DNA of 64,000 bases from an uncultured Aquimarina sp. (GTDB taxonomy: Bacteria; Bacteroidota; Bacteroidia; Flavobacteriales; Flavobacteriaceae), in contig CANNBP010000007.1 in the NCBI GenBank assembly GCA_947502885.1, forward strand, positions 186,001-250,000, read 5' to 3'. Made by a program: the position numbers and the translations under genes. The notes under the pieces are model-generated. The model did not search any database. It saw only the letters and a list, made by a program, of their open reading frames with translations, and was not told the origin of the DNA. The number at the start of each line of letters is the position of its first letter. Position 1 is the first letter of the stretch. Positions 38,315 to 47,176 of this stretch are shown here, piece after piece.

Positions 38315-39838
38315 CTAAGCTTCAATTATATTAAGCATCTTTTGAGTGGCTTTTATTGCCGATACTGTTTGGTCAGAATCTAATCCACGAGTCGTAAATT
38401 CTTTTTCTTCGTTTTTCCATTTAACAACGGTTTCGCAAAGTGCATCAGAACTACTGCCGGGAGGTATTCTTACCGCATAATCAATAAGCTGTGGTAAGAC
38501 ACTGTTTTTATGTTTATATATTTTTTTTAGAGCATTCATAAATGCATCGTATTGACCATCTCCTTGAGCGTGTTCTTCTATGACTTCATCTCCTGTTTTT
38601 ACCGCAACTGTTGCAGATGGTTTTAAGCCTTTGGCGTGATTTAAAGAATATGACTTTATTTTGACTTTACTGTGATAAGTACTGCCATCAAGAACATCAG
38701 AGATTATATATGGGAGATCATCTTGAGTAACAACTTCTTTTTTGTCACCTAGTTTGATGATTTTTTGAGTAACTTTTTTAACATCTTCAGGGCTTAACTT
38801 CAGCCCTAACTCTTCTAAGTTTTTTTCAATATTAGCTTTCCCAGATGTTTTTCCTAATGCATACTTACGTTTTCTGCCAAATCGTTCTGGCATAAGATCA
38901 TTAAAATAGAGATTATGTTTGTTGTCTCCATCTGCATGTATACCTGCTGTTTGTGTAAATACATTGTCACCAATAACAGGTTTGTTTTCGGGGATTTTAA
39001 ATCCAGAAAACGTTTCTACAAGCTTACTAACCTTGTATAGGGCAATTTCTTTTACATTGGTTGTTACTTCTGGTAGAAAGTCATTAATAACAGCAATAAC
39101 ACTAGCCAGAGGAGCATTTCCTGCTCGTTCACCCATTCCGTTCATAGTAAGATGAAGTCCGTCAACACCTGCTTTAATACCTTCGATTGCATTAGCAACT
39201 CCTAGGTCATAATCATTATGAGCATGAAAATCAAAATGTAAATTAGGATACTTACTACGTAAAGAAGAAAGGTACTTATAACTTTCTGAAGGGGTTAAAA
39301 CGCCAAGAGTATCAGGGAGTAATACACGTTTTACGGGTTGACTTGATAGAAAATCTAAAAAGTCATGTACATATTCTGGAGAATTACGCATTCCATTACT
39401 CCAGTCTTCTAGATATATATTATTTGTAATGCCTTCTTTTTGGGCCAAAGAAAACACGTTTGCAATATCATTAAAATGCTCTTCGGGTGTTTTTTTTAAT
39501 TGGTATTTAAGGTGGTTAAGAGATCCTTTGGTTAATAAATTTTGAACCTTAGCTCCTGTATCTTTCATCCATTGGATAGACTTACCACCATCTACAAAGG
39601 TTAGGATTTCGACACGATCAATATATCCATTCTCTTTTGCCCAATCAATTACATTTTTTACCGCAATAAATTCTCCTTCAGATACTCGTGCTGAAGCAAT
39701 TTCTATTCGGTCTACACCTAACTCCTCTATAAGAAGTCCTGCAATGGTGAGTTTTTCTGAAGCAGAAAAAGAGATTCCCGAGGTCTGTTCACCATCACGA
39801 AGCGTGGTGTCCATTATTTCTATTGATCTTTTACTCAT
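38315..39838 (-). CDS. leuA: 2-isopropylmalate synthase LeuA (citramalate synthase possible)
   Basis: A 507-residue acyl-CoA condensing enzyme. The N-terminus DTTLRDGEQTSG binds the metal and acyl-CoA, HAHND (about residue 207) holds the metal His pair, and NGMGERAGNA follows. The last about 130 residues form a LeuA allosteric-type domain, giving the expected feedback control by leucine. The start differs from classical LeuA and resembles the variant form seen in Flavobacteriaceae, so citramalate synthase is an alternative; its position between leuD and leuB favours LeuA. Confidence 0.87.
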   Translation of the reverse strand: MSKRSIEIMDTTLRDGEQTSGISFSASEKLTIAGLLIEELGVDRIEIASARVSEGEFIAVKNVIDWAKENGYIDRVEILTFVDGGKSIQWMKDTGAKVQNLLTKGSLNHLKYQLKKTPEEHFNDIANVFSLAQKEGITNNIYLEDWSNGMRNSPEYVHDFLDFLSSQPVKRVLLPDTLGVLTPSESYKYLSSLRSKYPNLHFDFHAHNDYDLGVANAIEGIKAGVDGLHLTMNGMGERAGNAPLASVIAVINDFLPEVTTNVKEIALYKVSKLVETFSGFKIPENKPVIGDNVFTQTAGIHADGDNKHNLYFNDLMPERFGRKRKYALGKTSGKANIEKNLEELGLKLSPEDVKKVTQKIIKLGDKKEVVTQDDLPYIISDVLDGSTYHSKVKIKSYSLNHAKGLKPSATVAVKTGDEVIEEHAQGDGQYDAFMNALKKIYKHKNSVLPQLIDYAVRIPPGSSSDALCETVVKWKNEEKEFTTRGLDSDQTVSAIKATQKMLNIIEA

Positions 39839-39975
39839 GGTTTTAGTCTATTTAGGCCTGTAAGAGTATTTGTGTCGTTTTTGAGTAAGAACATAAATTC
39901 TTGTAAAAAATTTATGTTTACCTTTCTTAAATCTACAAGAAAGGTAAACATATTTATCTACTATTTTTTATCTAT

Positions 39976-40572
39976 TTAAAAAGGGCGTTTTGCAGCAAAT
40001 CCTTGAATTTCAGATTTCATTTTGGTAAGATAATCGATGTCATCATACCCATTTAGCATATTCTCTTTTTTATAGCTATTGATATCAAATGATTCTGACT
40101 CGCCTGTAGCTTTTAATGTAATAGTTTGCTTAGGTAAATCAATTTCTATTTCGTTATTAGGATCAGCTTCTATAGCAGCGAAAATCTTTTCTAAAAACTC
40201 AGGGCTCACCTGTACCGGTAAAACTCCAACGTTAAGACAGTTTCCTCTAAAAATATCGGCAAAAAAACTAGAAACAACGCATCTAAATCCATAGTCATAT
40301 ACAGACCATGCAGCATGCTCTCGAGACGAACCAGAACCAAAGTTCTTTCCTCCGATTAGAATTTTTCCAGAATATTTAGGATTGTTTAATACAAAATCTT
40401 CTTTTGGAGTATCATCACTATTATATCTCCAATCTCTAAAAAGGTTATCTCCAAATCCTTTTCGCTCTGTAGCTTTAAGGAAACGTGCAGGGATAATCTG
40501 ATCAGTATCTACATTTTCTATAGGTAATGGAACGGCTGTGCTCGTTAATATATCGAATTTATCGTAGGCCAT
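39976..40572 (-). CDS. leuD: 3-isopropylmalate dehydratase small subunit LeuD
   Basis: A 198-residue swivelling domain subunit of isopropylmalate isomerase. VDTDQIIPARFLK near the N-terminus and the substrate-recognition loop NFGSGSSREHAAW are present. It lies 37 bp after leuC and pairs with it. Confidence 0.95.
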   Translation of the reverse strand: MAYDKFDILTSTAVPLPIENVDTDQIIPARFLKATERKGFGDNLFRDWRYNSDDTPKEDFVLNNPKYSGKILIGGKNFGSGSSREHAAWSVYDYGFRCVVSSFFADIFRGNCLNVGVLPVQVSPEFLEKIFAAIEADPNNEIEIDLPKQTITLKATGESESFDINSYKKENMLNGYDDIDYLTKMKSEIQGFAAKRPF

Positions 40573-40609
40573 TTTTTTCTTTTTAAATTATATTTTTATT
40601 ACGAAGGAC

Positions 40610-42007
40610 TTAAGCTAAAAGTGTTCTAGGATCTGTTACAACTCCTGTAACTGCAGTTGCAGCAGCAACAAGAGGACTTGCAAGTAATGTTCTTGATCCA
40701 GGTCCTTGTCTTCCTTCAAAATTTCTATTAGATGTACTTACGGCAAGTTTTCCGGCAGGTACTTTATCAGCATTCATTGCTAAACAAGCAGAACAACCAG
40801 GCTCTCTTAATGTAAATCCAGCTTCAGTGATAATATCTAATATTCCTTCTTCTTTAATAAGGTCTTCTACTTCGTGTGATCCTGGAACTAACCAAGCTGT
40901 AATATTATCTGCTTTTTTCTTTCCTTTTACAATTGAAGCAAAGGCTCTAAAGTCTTCTATACGACCATTAGTACAACTTCCTAAAAAGACAAAATCAACT
41001 TTTTTCCCGATCATACTATCTCCTTCACTAAAATCCATATATCCTAAAGATTTTTTGTAAGTCGCTACACCACCTTCAACAGCATCTGCATTAGGGATGT
41101 TATTTGTGATCCCGATTCCCATTCCAGGGTTTGTACCATAAGTAATCATTGGTTCTATGTCAGAACCATTAAAAGTTAATTCCTTATCAAAAATAGCATC
41201 ATCATCTGTTTTTAATGTTTCCCAGTAGGTCATTGCTTTATCCCATCCTTCTCCTTTTGGAGCTAGTGGTTTACCTTGGATGTATTCGAATGTTTTCTCA
41301 TCTGGAGCAATCATACCTCCACGAGCGCCCATTTCGATACTTAGGTTACAAACAGTCATACGACCTTCCATAGTCATGTTTCTAAATACATCACCAGCAT
41401 ATTCTACAAAATATCCTGTAGCACCAGAGGTTGTTAATTTAGAAATAATATATAATGCAACATCTTTTGGAGTTACTCCAAAACCAAGTTCTCCGTTTAC
41501 GTTAATTCTCATTTTTTTTGGCTTAGGCTGCATGATACATTGTGTAGAAAGTACCATTTCTACTTCAGATGTACCAATACCAAAGGCAATAGCACCAAAA
41601 GCACCATGTGTAGAGGTATGTGAATCACCACAAACTATGGTAGCTCCCGGAAGTGTAATTCCGTTCTCTGGACCTACAACGTGTACAATACCATTTTTTT
41701 TGTGCCCTAATCCCCAGTGAGAGATTCCCCATTCTGCGGCATTTTCTTCTAATGCCTTTAATTGATTAGCAGATAAAGGATCTTCTACTGGTAAATGTTG
41801 ATTTATGGTTGGTGTATTATGATCTGCAGTTGCAAATGTGCGTTCTGGATATAATACCGTATTTCCTCTACTCTTTAAGCCTAAAAAGGCCACAGGACTT
41901 GTAACTTCATGAATAAAATGTCTGTCGATAAAAAAAACATCGGGACCATTTTCTATTTTACGGATTACGTGAGAATCCCACACTTTGTCAAATAATGTCT
42001 TGCTCAT
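40610..42007 (-). CDS. leuC: 3-isopropylmalate dehydratase large subunit LeuC
   Basis: A 465-residue aconitase-family enzyme carrying a [4Fe-4S] cluster. Motifs include the N-terminal [11 protein letters not shown], the active-site [13 protein letters not shown], the cluster cysteines in [14 protein letters not shown] and in [11 protein letters not shown], and the C-terminal [10 protein letters not shown]. First gene of the leu operon. On the minus strand a TAAATTTG box at 42081-42088 is a possible -7 element. Confidence 0.96.
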   Translation of the reverse strand: MSKTLFDKVWDSHVIRKIENGPDVFFIDRHFIHEVTSPVAFLGLKSRGNTVLYPERTFATADHNTPTINQHLPVEDPLSANQLKALEENAAEWGISHWGLGHKKNGIVHVVGPENGITLPGATIVCGDSHTSTHGAFGAIAFGIGTSEVEMVLSTQCIMQPKPKKMRINVNGELGFGVTPKDVALYIISKLTTSGATGYFVEYAGDVFRNMTMEGRMTVCNLSIEMGARGGMIAPDEKTFEYIQGKPLAPKGEGWDKAMTYWETLKTDDDAIFDKELTFNGSDIEPMITYGTNPGMGIGITNNIPNADAVEGGVATYKKSLGYMDFSEGDSMIGKKVDFVFLGSCTNGRIEDFRAFASIVKGKKKADNITAWLVPGSHEVEDLIKEEGILDIITEAGFTLREPGCSACLAMNADKVPAGKLAVSTSNRNFEGRQGPGSRTLLASPLVAAATAVTGVVTDPRTLLA

Positions 42008-42418
42008 TTTTTTGGTCTTTACTAGATATATTGTTGATGCTATTTAGACACCATGTTATTATTTATATTAAAAAAGGAAGCAAATTTACGAGATATAGAA
42101 GATAAGTACTAATAAAATCATAAAGTTAAAGGTAGTTTTAAATATATTTCAGTAATAGAGCGATTTTCAAATAATTTGATAATAAAAATGCAGTTTTTAA
42201 CGATTAAAATATTTTTTTTACAGTATGTGTTTTAAAATCAGTGTTTAATGATAATTAAGTGAAAAAATATTTATTTTTTCTTTAAATATACTTTTCTAAG
42301 TGAAAAAAGGTTGTATATTTGCACTCCGCTTACGAAACGAGATATGTTGGTTAGTAAGTAAGGAAAAGTTCTTAAAATAAAAATTACAAATCAGTTTACT
42401 GATTTATACAATATACAT
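42008..42418. promoter_or_regulatory. Intergenic region with promoters for leuC and the initiator tRNA
   Basis: A 410-bp AT-rich gap. On the plus strand TATATTTG at 42314-42321 is an exact Bacteroidota -7 box for the tRNA gene; the -33 position reads TTT rather than TTG. On the minus strand TAAATTTG at 42081-42088 may serve leuC. I see no leucine-rich leader peptide or attenuator hairpin. Confidence 0.5.
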
Positions 42419-42491
42419 CGCGGGATAGAGCAGTAGGCAGCTCGTCGGGCTCATAACCCGAAGGTCACAGGTTCGAGTCCTGTTCCCGCTA
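42419..42491 (+). tRNA. Initiator tRNA-fMet (anticodon CAT)
   Basis: A 73-nt cloverleaf without an encoded CCA. The acceptor stem pairs from position 2 with an unpaired first position (C1 opposite T72), and the anticodon stem ends in three G-C pairs (GGG/CCC) around CTCATAA. Both are hallmarks of initiator tRNA. The T arm is ACAGG-TTCGAGT-CCTGT. A -7-like box lies about 100 bp upstream. Confidence 0.95.
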
Positions 42492-44094
42492 CTAAATAGG
42501 ACAAGCCAGTATTTATACTGGCTTTTTCTTTTTTAGAAACTCCCGTATCTCTTGTTATTGTTGCGTTTAGAGCAAATAAGAAATTGATTTCATTGGTTAG
42601 ATATTGCCTGTTTTCTGGATTAATCATTAAACCTTTAGGAAAAATCAATTCTTGCAGTTTGGTTTTTATCTCAAAACTCCCCGAAGCCCAATATTTACTG
42701 ATGTTTTGTGAAAAAATAATAATTGAGTTTACAAAATCATCAAGGTTAGATATTTTTTTGCTTTGACTTTTGAGATTTACATTTAATTGTAATAACTCTT
42801 TATCTATTTCTTCTTTATATGACTTGTATGTGTAATCATCAATTATGTCATTCATAAGTTTGTCAACTAATTTTTTGGATTTAGCATTTAAAGCCTGGAT
42901 ACGCTTTTCTATTGTTTCTTTTAGTTCGTATTCATCATTATCATAATTTTTCAATAACAACTTTACTTGCGCTTTAAACGGAGCTATAAGATGCTGATCT
43001 AGTTTAAATGATTCTAACAATTCTATAAACGTATCATGTACACCTTTTTTTAATGATCTTTTACTAGAGTTTGCGTTCAAATTGACTCCTTTACATTTTT
43101 GACAAGTGTAATAATGTAGCTTTTTTTTCTTTACCTCATAACTAGTTAACTTGTTATTACAAGACATACATTTTAAAAACCCTGTTAGAGGTCGGTCAAT
43201 ATTTTGTTTACTTATTTGATAACCTCTATTTCCAGAAGTGTCTAAAATTGCTTGTACTTTTTTAAAGTTTGCTATTGATACAATGGGTTTCCAATTTCCT
43301 TTTATCGGTTTATCTAGTAACTTATTTGTAGAGATGCCGCAATAGGTAGCTTTACGCCACATTGCACTTAGCTTTTGTTTGGATATGTTAAGACCATATT
43401 TAGCCATTTCTTGCTGAATGATACAATCCTTTTCACCGCCAGCTTTCATAAGCCACGCTTTTTTTAATAGTTTGCCATCTTCGTTTATTTCGATTTGTTG
43501 GCGTTCACTTCTTCTGCTAAAATCTCTAACCTTTGTACCTTTCAGTGTATACCCTAAAGGGGCTCTGCCTAAATAATTCCCATCTTCTAAAAATGTTTTC
43601 ATACCTGGTAAAGTATGTTCCATTCGTTCTAAGTTCTCTTTTCTTGCTCTTAATAGTTTTTTTAGTATCTGATATTCACCTTCCTGTGTTTCGGTAGAAA
43701 TTCCAGAATTAACCTCAATAAGGTGTACATTGTTTTGGTGTACCAACTCATTAGTAAGTGCTATTGCATTTGCCCCACTTCGTGAGAACCTATTCATTTT
43801 GTATATAAGTATAGCAAAAGGCTTGTCTTTTGTTTTAGAAACTTCTGTAATTAGCTTTTTAAACTCTTTTCTTGTAAAATCTCCTTTTGCACTTTCGTAA
43901 GTAGCTCCAAAATATTTTGTTATAACCAAACTATTTTCAAGGGCATATTCTTCTGCAAACTTCTTTTGATATTTAAGACTTTTATTTACTTCCTGATCTT
44001 TACTGGAAACTCTAGTATAAACCCAAACATTATTATTTACAGTTGTTTCTTTTTCTGCTTTTACAATAAACTTTTCAAAATAATCTAAACTCAT
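42451..44094 (-). CDS. Large serine recombinase (integrase) overlapping tRNA-fMet
   Basis: A 547-residue site-specific recombinase. The resolvase domain starts VWVYTRVSSKDQ with catalytic Ser30, and the conserved arginine stretch YKMNRFSRSG follows. A recombinase domain (about 170-290), a zinc ribbon (CMSCNNK and CQKCKG, about 310-345) and a coiled coil (about 385-455) follow. This is the layout of phage and ICE integrases of the large serine type. The last codons, encoding GTGLEPVTFGL, lie inside the antisense strand of the tRNA gene, and the stop falls at its anticodon. The host gene end therefore supplies the protein's C-terminus. Confidence 0.93.
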   Translation of the reverse strand: MSLDYFEKFIVKAEKETTVNNNVWVYTRVSSKDQEVNKSLKYQKKFAEEYALENSLVITKYFGATYESAKGDFTRKEFKKLITEVSKTKDKPFAILIYKMNRFSRSGANAIALTNELVHQNNVHLIEVNSGISTETQEGEYQILKKLLRARKENLERMEHTLPGMKTFLEDGNYLGRAPLGYTLKGTKVRDFSRRSERQQIEINEDGKLLKKAWLMKAGGEKDCIIQQEMAKYGLNISKQKLSAMWRKATYCGISTNKLLDKPIKGNWKPIVSIANFKKVQAILDTSGNRGYQISKQNIDRPLTGFLKCMSCNNKLTSYEVKKKKLHYYTCQKCKGVNLNANSSKRSLKKGVHDTFIELLESFKLDQHLIAPFKAQVKLLLKNYDNDEYELKETIEKRIQALNAKSKKLVDKLMNDIIDDYTYKSYKEEIDKELLQLNVNLKSQSKKISNLDDFVNSIIIFSQNISKYWASGSFEIKTKLQELIFPKGLMINPENRQYLTNEINFLFALNATITRDTGVSKKEKASINTGLSYLVAGTGLEPVTFGL

Positions 44095-44255
44095 TTTTCG
44101 CTTTTCATTATGTCTATACCTATTACAGCTAATTTGTATAGTGATTCAATAATTTCTATTGCTTCTTCTTTAGTTAAACCTTCTAATCCTTTATAAGAAC
44201 GCAGTTCGTCTACCGTCAAAACATTTAACCTCTTATCTTGTTCTTGTGTTTCCAT
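44091..44255 (-). CDS. Small acidic protein coupled to the recombinase
   Basis: A 54-residue ORF (METQEQDKRLNVLTVDELRS at the start) with a helical, acidic middle (LTKEEAIEIIESLYKLAVI). Its TGA overlaps the recombinase ATG by 3 bases (ATGA), so the two are translationally coupled. Position suggests an accessory or directionality partner, but no family is recognised and this role is a guess. A 14-bp imperfect inverted repeat lies directly before its start. Confidence 0.65.
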   Translation of the reverse strand: METQEQDKRLNVLTVDELRSYKGLEGLTKEEAIEIIESLYKLAVIGIDIMKSEK

Positions 44256-44258
44256 CTA

Positions 44259-44291
44259 CTTTTATATTCGTTTTCACAACGAATGTAAAAG
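44259..44291. repeat. Inverted repeat at the recombinase operon start
   Basis: Arms 44259-44272 and 44278-44291 match at 13 of 14 positions around a 5-nt loop. It lies 3 bp before the ATG of the small coupled gene and could be an operator or a leader hairpin controlling recombinase expression. Confidence 0.6.
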
Positions 44292-44328
44292 CGTCGACAC
44301 CAGTGTTTTTATGACTTGAAAATATTGT

Positions 44329-44452
44329 CTTAGCTAAGAAAATTTAGTCTTATAAAAGACAAATTAAGTGTTGATAAAATCTCAATTTTTAAACTAAAAA
44401 TGTCTTGCAAGCGACATTTTGAGCTATAACTAAGACAAATTTGACTTTGTCT
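44329..44452. repeat. Cluster of four inverted repeats upstream of the recombinase operon
   Basis: Four palindromes in 124 bp: CTTAGCTAAG (44329-44338); GTCTT-ATAA-AAGAC (44347-44360); AAAATGTC with GACATTTT (44397-44420); AGACAAA with TTTGTCT (44433-44452). Three share a GTCT/AGAC or TGTC/GACA core. They may bind a regulator or the recombinase. No other gene is seen in 44256-44572 apart from a 14-codon plus-strand ORF at 44488-44532. Confidence 0.5.
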
Positions 44453-44572
44453 AATTTGAATAAAATTTGTAGGAAAACAAAGAAATCATGCAATTTTTTA
44501 TTGAATTGAATCCAAAGAAGAAACAAGGGTAAGAAGTTATTTTATTACAAAAGTTATTAAATAGCATTAAGC

Positions 44573-44797
44573 CTACATCGATTTTAACGCCACATTCTGT
44601 ATAATCCAGTTTTCTTCTTGATCATTACCAGTATTGGTTGCCTTAAGTTGATTTCTAACATCTTCTTTAGCCCACTCTTTTAAATCTTCTATAGGTATAT
44701 CAGAAATCATTTCACTATAATCTATGGTAAACGCTTTTTCAAACCATTCTGGACCTTCTCCTTTTCGTATTGAAACCTCTACAATAAAAACACACAC
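44573..44797 (-). CDS. Hypothetical small acidic protein
   Basis: A 74-residue ORF with natural-looking composition: a strand-rich start (MCVFIVEVSIRKG), then an acidic helical region (IPIEDLKEWAKEDVRNQL). No signal peptide and no recognised family. It may belong to the recombinase-borne element. Start choice is uncertain because the first ATG lies in a low-complexity stretch. Confidence 0.45.
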   Translation of the reverse strand: MCVFIVEVSIRKGEGPEWFEKAFTIDYSEMISDIPIEDLKEWAKEDVRNQLKATNTGNDQEENWIIQNVALKSM

Positions 44798-45214
44798 AAA
44801 TAGTAGTTTAGTATAAATTAAACAAGCTTCAAAAATACTAATATTTCCCTTTTTAGTAAAAATTATTGTCTTTTTTGAATTTGTACTATTCGATTTATGT
44901 TATTACGGAATACTATATTCTAAAAATACGGTTTCACCTTATTGTAAATACGTTTTTAATACACAGAGGATCAGGTATTTATAGTGGTGATTTTTCATTT
45001 TTTCTCGGTAAAATAGTTTTTCTAGAATTTTAGGGTAAAAACTATGTTTGTTTTTACTTGTGAAAACCTATGATTTCCCTAAAAAAAGGTGCAAAATAAC
45101 CACAAAAAAACAGAAAAATAAATTATTTATTCTTGAAAGATGACACTAATTTTGACTGAATATCAATAACTTAAATCCAATTATTTTAGTATTAATATTA
45201 TAAATCTTAAAACG
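44798..45214. other. AT-rich intergenic region, no gene seen
   Basis: About 415 bp of very AT-rich sequence with short inverted A/T repeats. I see no ORF, RNA gene or exact promoter box. It could hold the true element boundary or the promoter of the small lipoprotein gene that follows. Confidence 0.4.
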
Positions 45215-45376
45215 ATGAACTTAAAAAAAACTGTATTCTCAATTTCTTTGTTATTTTTAGCTTTAACAATATTTAATTCCTGTACCGCGACAAGTGTTGA
45301 GGAAGAAAGCGGCATTGAAAATGACACAGAAAAACCAACTTACCAAACCAGTAAAGACGAATTGGAGGAACGTTAA
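45215..45376 (+). CDS. Small lipoprotein (53 residues)
   Basis: A 53-residue ORF starting MNLKKTVFSISLLFLALTIF with lipobox FNSC (Cys23), followed by a short acidic tail rich in Glu, Ser and Thr. The signal peptide and lipobox are convincing, so it is probably real although below usual length limits. It overlaps the next gene by 56 bp in another frame if the ATG at 45321 is used for that gene. Function unknown. Confidence 0.65.
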   Translation: MNLKKTVFSISLLFLALTIFNSCTATSVEEESGIENDTEKPTYQTSKDELEER

Positions 45377-46058
45377 ATATATACTGATTGCACTTTTATT
45401 TTGTGCAATAGCGTTTACTCCTTTAATTCATACATTTTTACCCAAAAAAGTAGACCGTAGTTATTCTATAGTAGATACAGAGCTACATGAAGGACTGAAT
45501 ATACTAGATGACACCTACGAAATTGAAATCACCAACGGCAAGGTGACTTGCTTTAGGGAGTATGATTCAACGGTTATAAATCGCGTCTTCGGCTGGAGTA
45601 ACTGGAGGCGTTTTTTATTAGGTGGCTCACCTTATTTTTGCTTGGCTTTTCTAACCTTATTCTGTATCTGGATATATCACTACAAGAATCGAGACAACCC
45701 ACTATTTCAGAAGACTGTTATAACTGTATTGTCCTTCTTTGGATTAGTGTCTATCTGGTTTACTATTTATTCACTCTACCCCAAACCAGATATCCCATAT
45801 TCATCCTACTATGTATTGTTATTCCTTGGGTCATTACTGATTAATACCAGTGCTTTCCTCTTCATCCGTTGGGCTATCCAAAGACAACAATTACTTGTCG
45901 AGAAATTTGCTCAAATGACGGATAAGATTCATCGTCTTACTCATCTTATATCATATCGCATTTATGGTAGATATGTTCAGGCAAAAGATAAAAAAGAATA
46001 TCTGGTCGAAACGCTCAATGAGTATAAGGATCTAACTACCAAAAATGTTGCTGAATAA
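45321..46058 (+). CDS. Membrane protein of unknown function
   Basis: A 245-residue protein counted from the ATG at 45321 (MTQKNQLTKPVK); an upstream in-frame ATG at 45294 adds nine residues and overlaps the lipoprotein more. There are four membrane segments: one N-terminal (ILIALLFCAIAF), then three (around YFCLAFLTLFCIWIY, VLSFFGLVSIWFTIY and YVLLFLGSLLI). Between the first two lies a soluble domain of about 60 residues, and a soluble helical C-tail ends the protein. The family is not recognised. It overlaps the next gene by one base (TAATG). Confidence 0.7.
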   Translation: MTQKNQLTKPVKTNWRNVKYILIALLFCAIAFTPLIHTFLPKKVDRSYSIVDTELHEGLNILDDTYEIEITNGKVTCFREYDSTVINRVFGWSNWRRFLLGGSPYFCLAFLTLFCIWIYHYKNRDNPLFQKTVITVLSFFGLVSIWFTIYSLYPKPDIPYSSYYVLLFLGSLLINTSAFLFIRWAIQRQQLLVEKFAQMTDKIHRLTHLISYRIYGRYVQAKDKKEYLVETLNEYKDLTTKNVAE

Positions 46059-46279
46059 TGAAAAGAACAGAAGCCAAACAAATTAATCAAGTGATTCGTG
46101 AATATGGAATTATAACTGATAATTTATTCGAATTTCTAGATCAGGAGATTGATGCCATATTGGAAGAAGAACTACAAGCTGAAAAAATAAGGGTTAAGAG
46201 CAAGATTGCCTCTCTTTTTAATGACAACTATATGCAGGCATCGGCATTTTTCTTGAAAACCATAGAGCCTAGCTATTAA
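46058..46279 (+). CDS. Hypothetical helical small protein
   Basis: A 73-residue protein predicted to be mostly helical and acidic (EFLDQEIDAILEEELQAEKI). The start overlaps the previous stop by one base, so it is coupled to the membrane protein. Its end overlaps the convergent regulator gene by 11 bp. No family recognised. Confidence 0.6.
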   Translation: MKRTEAKQINQVIREYGIITDNLFEFLDQEIDAILEEELQAEKIRVKSKIASLFNDNYMQASAFFLKTIEPSY

Positions 46280-46616
46280 GAAATTTTTCTAGTGCTTCTT
46301 TACTAGAGGCTACTTCGAATAAACGCTTGGCCACTTCTTTATCTATAATCTTTTTAATTCTTGCATCCTGTAATGCTAGCTCTGTATATTGGGATAGAAA
46401 TCGAGATACTTCATCTAGTTGCTTTTGTATCGGATGATTTTCACCAAGTACATTAGTAAATAATGGTTCCAATACTTGCTTTTGAAGATCACTTAGCCTT
46501 TCTCTTTTCATAGCCATTCTAAATGCATCTGCTGTCAATCCGATATGTTTCCCCAGATCTTCATTAGATAATCCATTTGTTTCCTTATATGATTTCAATC
46601 TTTCGTAAAAATCCAT
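46269..46616 (-). CDS. XRE-like helix-turn-helix regulator
   Basis: A 115-residue protein from the ATG at 46616 (MDFYERLKSYKETNG); upstream in-frame ATGs overlap the operator-like sites and are unlikely. The HTH is at about residues 15-40 (LSNEDLGKHIGLTADAFRMAM). A helical C-terminal half (KKIIDKEVAKRLFEVASSKE) could mediate dimerisation. Two evenly spaced operator-like sites lie just upstream, suggesting autoregulation. Confidence 0.72.
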   Translation of the reverse strand: MDFYERLKSYKETNGLSNEDLGKHIGLTADAFRMAMKRERLSDLQKQVLEPLFTNVLGENHPIQKQLDEVSRFLSQYTELALQDARIKKIIDKEVAKRLFEVASSKEALEKFLNS

Positions 46617-46654
46617 GCATGAATGTAAAAAAATCCTCAATAGTTTTGTAAAAA

Positions 46655-46689
46655 CGAACAAATGTTCTATATTAGCGAACAGATGTGCG
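46655..46689. promoter_or_regulatory. Paired operator-like sites upstream of the XRE regulator
   Basis: CGAACAAATGTTCT (46655-46668) contains GAACA/TGTTC half-sites. The related CGAACAGATGTGCG (46676-46689) starts exactly 21 bp later, that is two helical turns. The two sites on the same face of the helix, 39 bp before the regulator start, fit cooperative binding of a dimeric repressor. Confidence 0.55.
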
Positions 46690-46902
46690 TTTGTGATAGT
46701 CTTTATAAGCAAATGTAACTAAAAAAAGAGCATTTTATACCTATTAACAAAAATAGACTATCTCAGCCATCTATGACGTAAACCAATATGATTATTACAC
46801 TTTTTATGGAAACCCGTAAACACCTACAATAATTGTGGGATCAAGATTACCCCAAGTAGCATTCGAGCTTCATTTTATAGTTGTAATAAAACATAAAAAA
46901 AA

Positions 46903-47142
46903 ATGAAACAGCACGAAAGAGAAATATTAAAAGCACAAAGTAGACGGCATAAAGTCACAAATTATCTTAGAAAAGATACAAAAGTGATCAATATCAAAAA
47001 ATCTCTAAACATTCGCTATATGGAAGAAACATTGGGGTTTCGTAAAGGCAGGATACAAAAGTTTGTTACGGAAGTTGGACGCTTGACAGATTCAGAAATA
47101 CTGATTGTCTATGATCATCTGAAAAAATTAACACGATTTTAA
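46903..47142 (+). CDS. Hypothetical basic HTH-like protein
   Basis: A 79-residue basic protein (MKQHEREILKAQSRRHKV). The middle looks like a helix-turn-helix (VINIKKSLNIRYMEETLGF then KGRIQKFV). An A-rich stretch precedes the ATG. It is 34 bp before the next gene and probably in the same operon. No family recognised; DNA binding is an inference. Confidence 0.6.
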   Translation: MKQHEREILKAQSRRHKVTNYLRKDTKVINIKKSLNIRYMEETLGFRKGRIQKFVTEVGRLTDSEILIVYDHLKKLTRF

Positions 47143-47176
47143 GGTAACAATATTAAGCTATAAAACAATAATAGAT

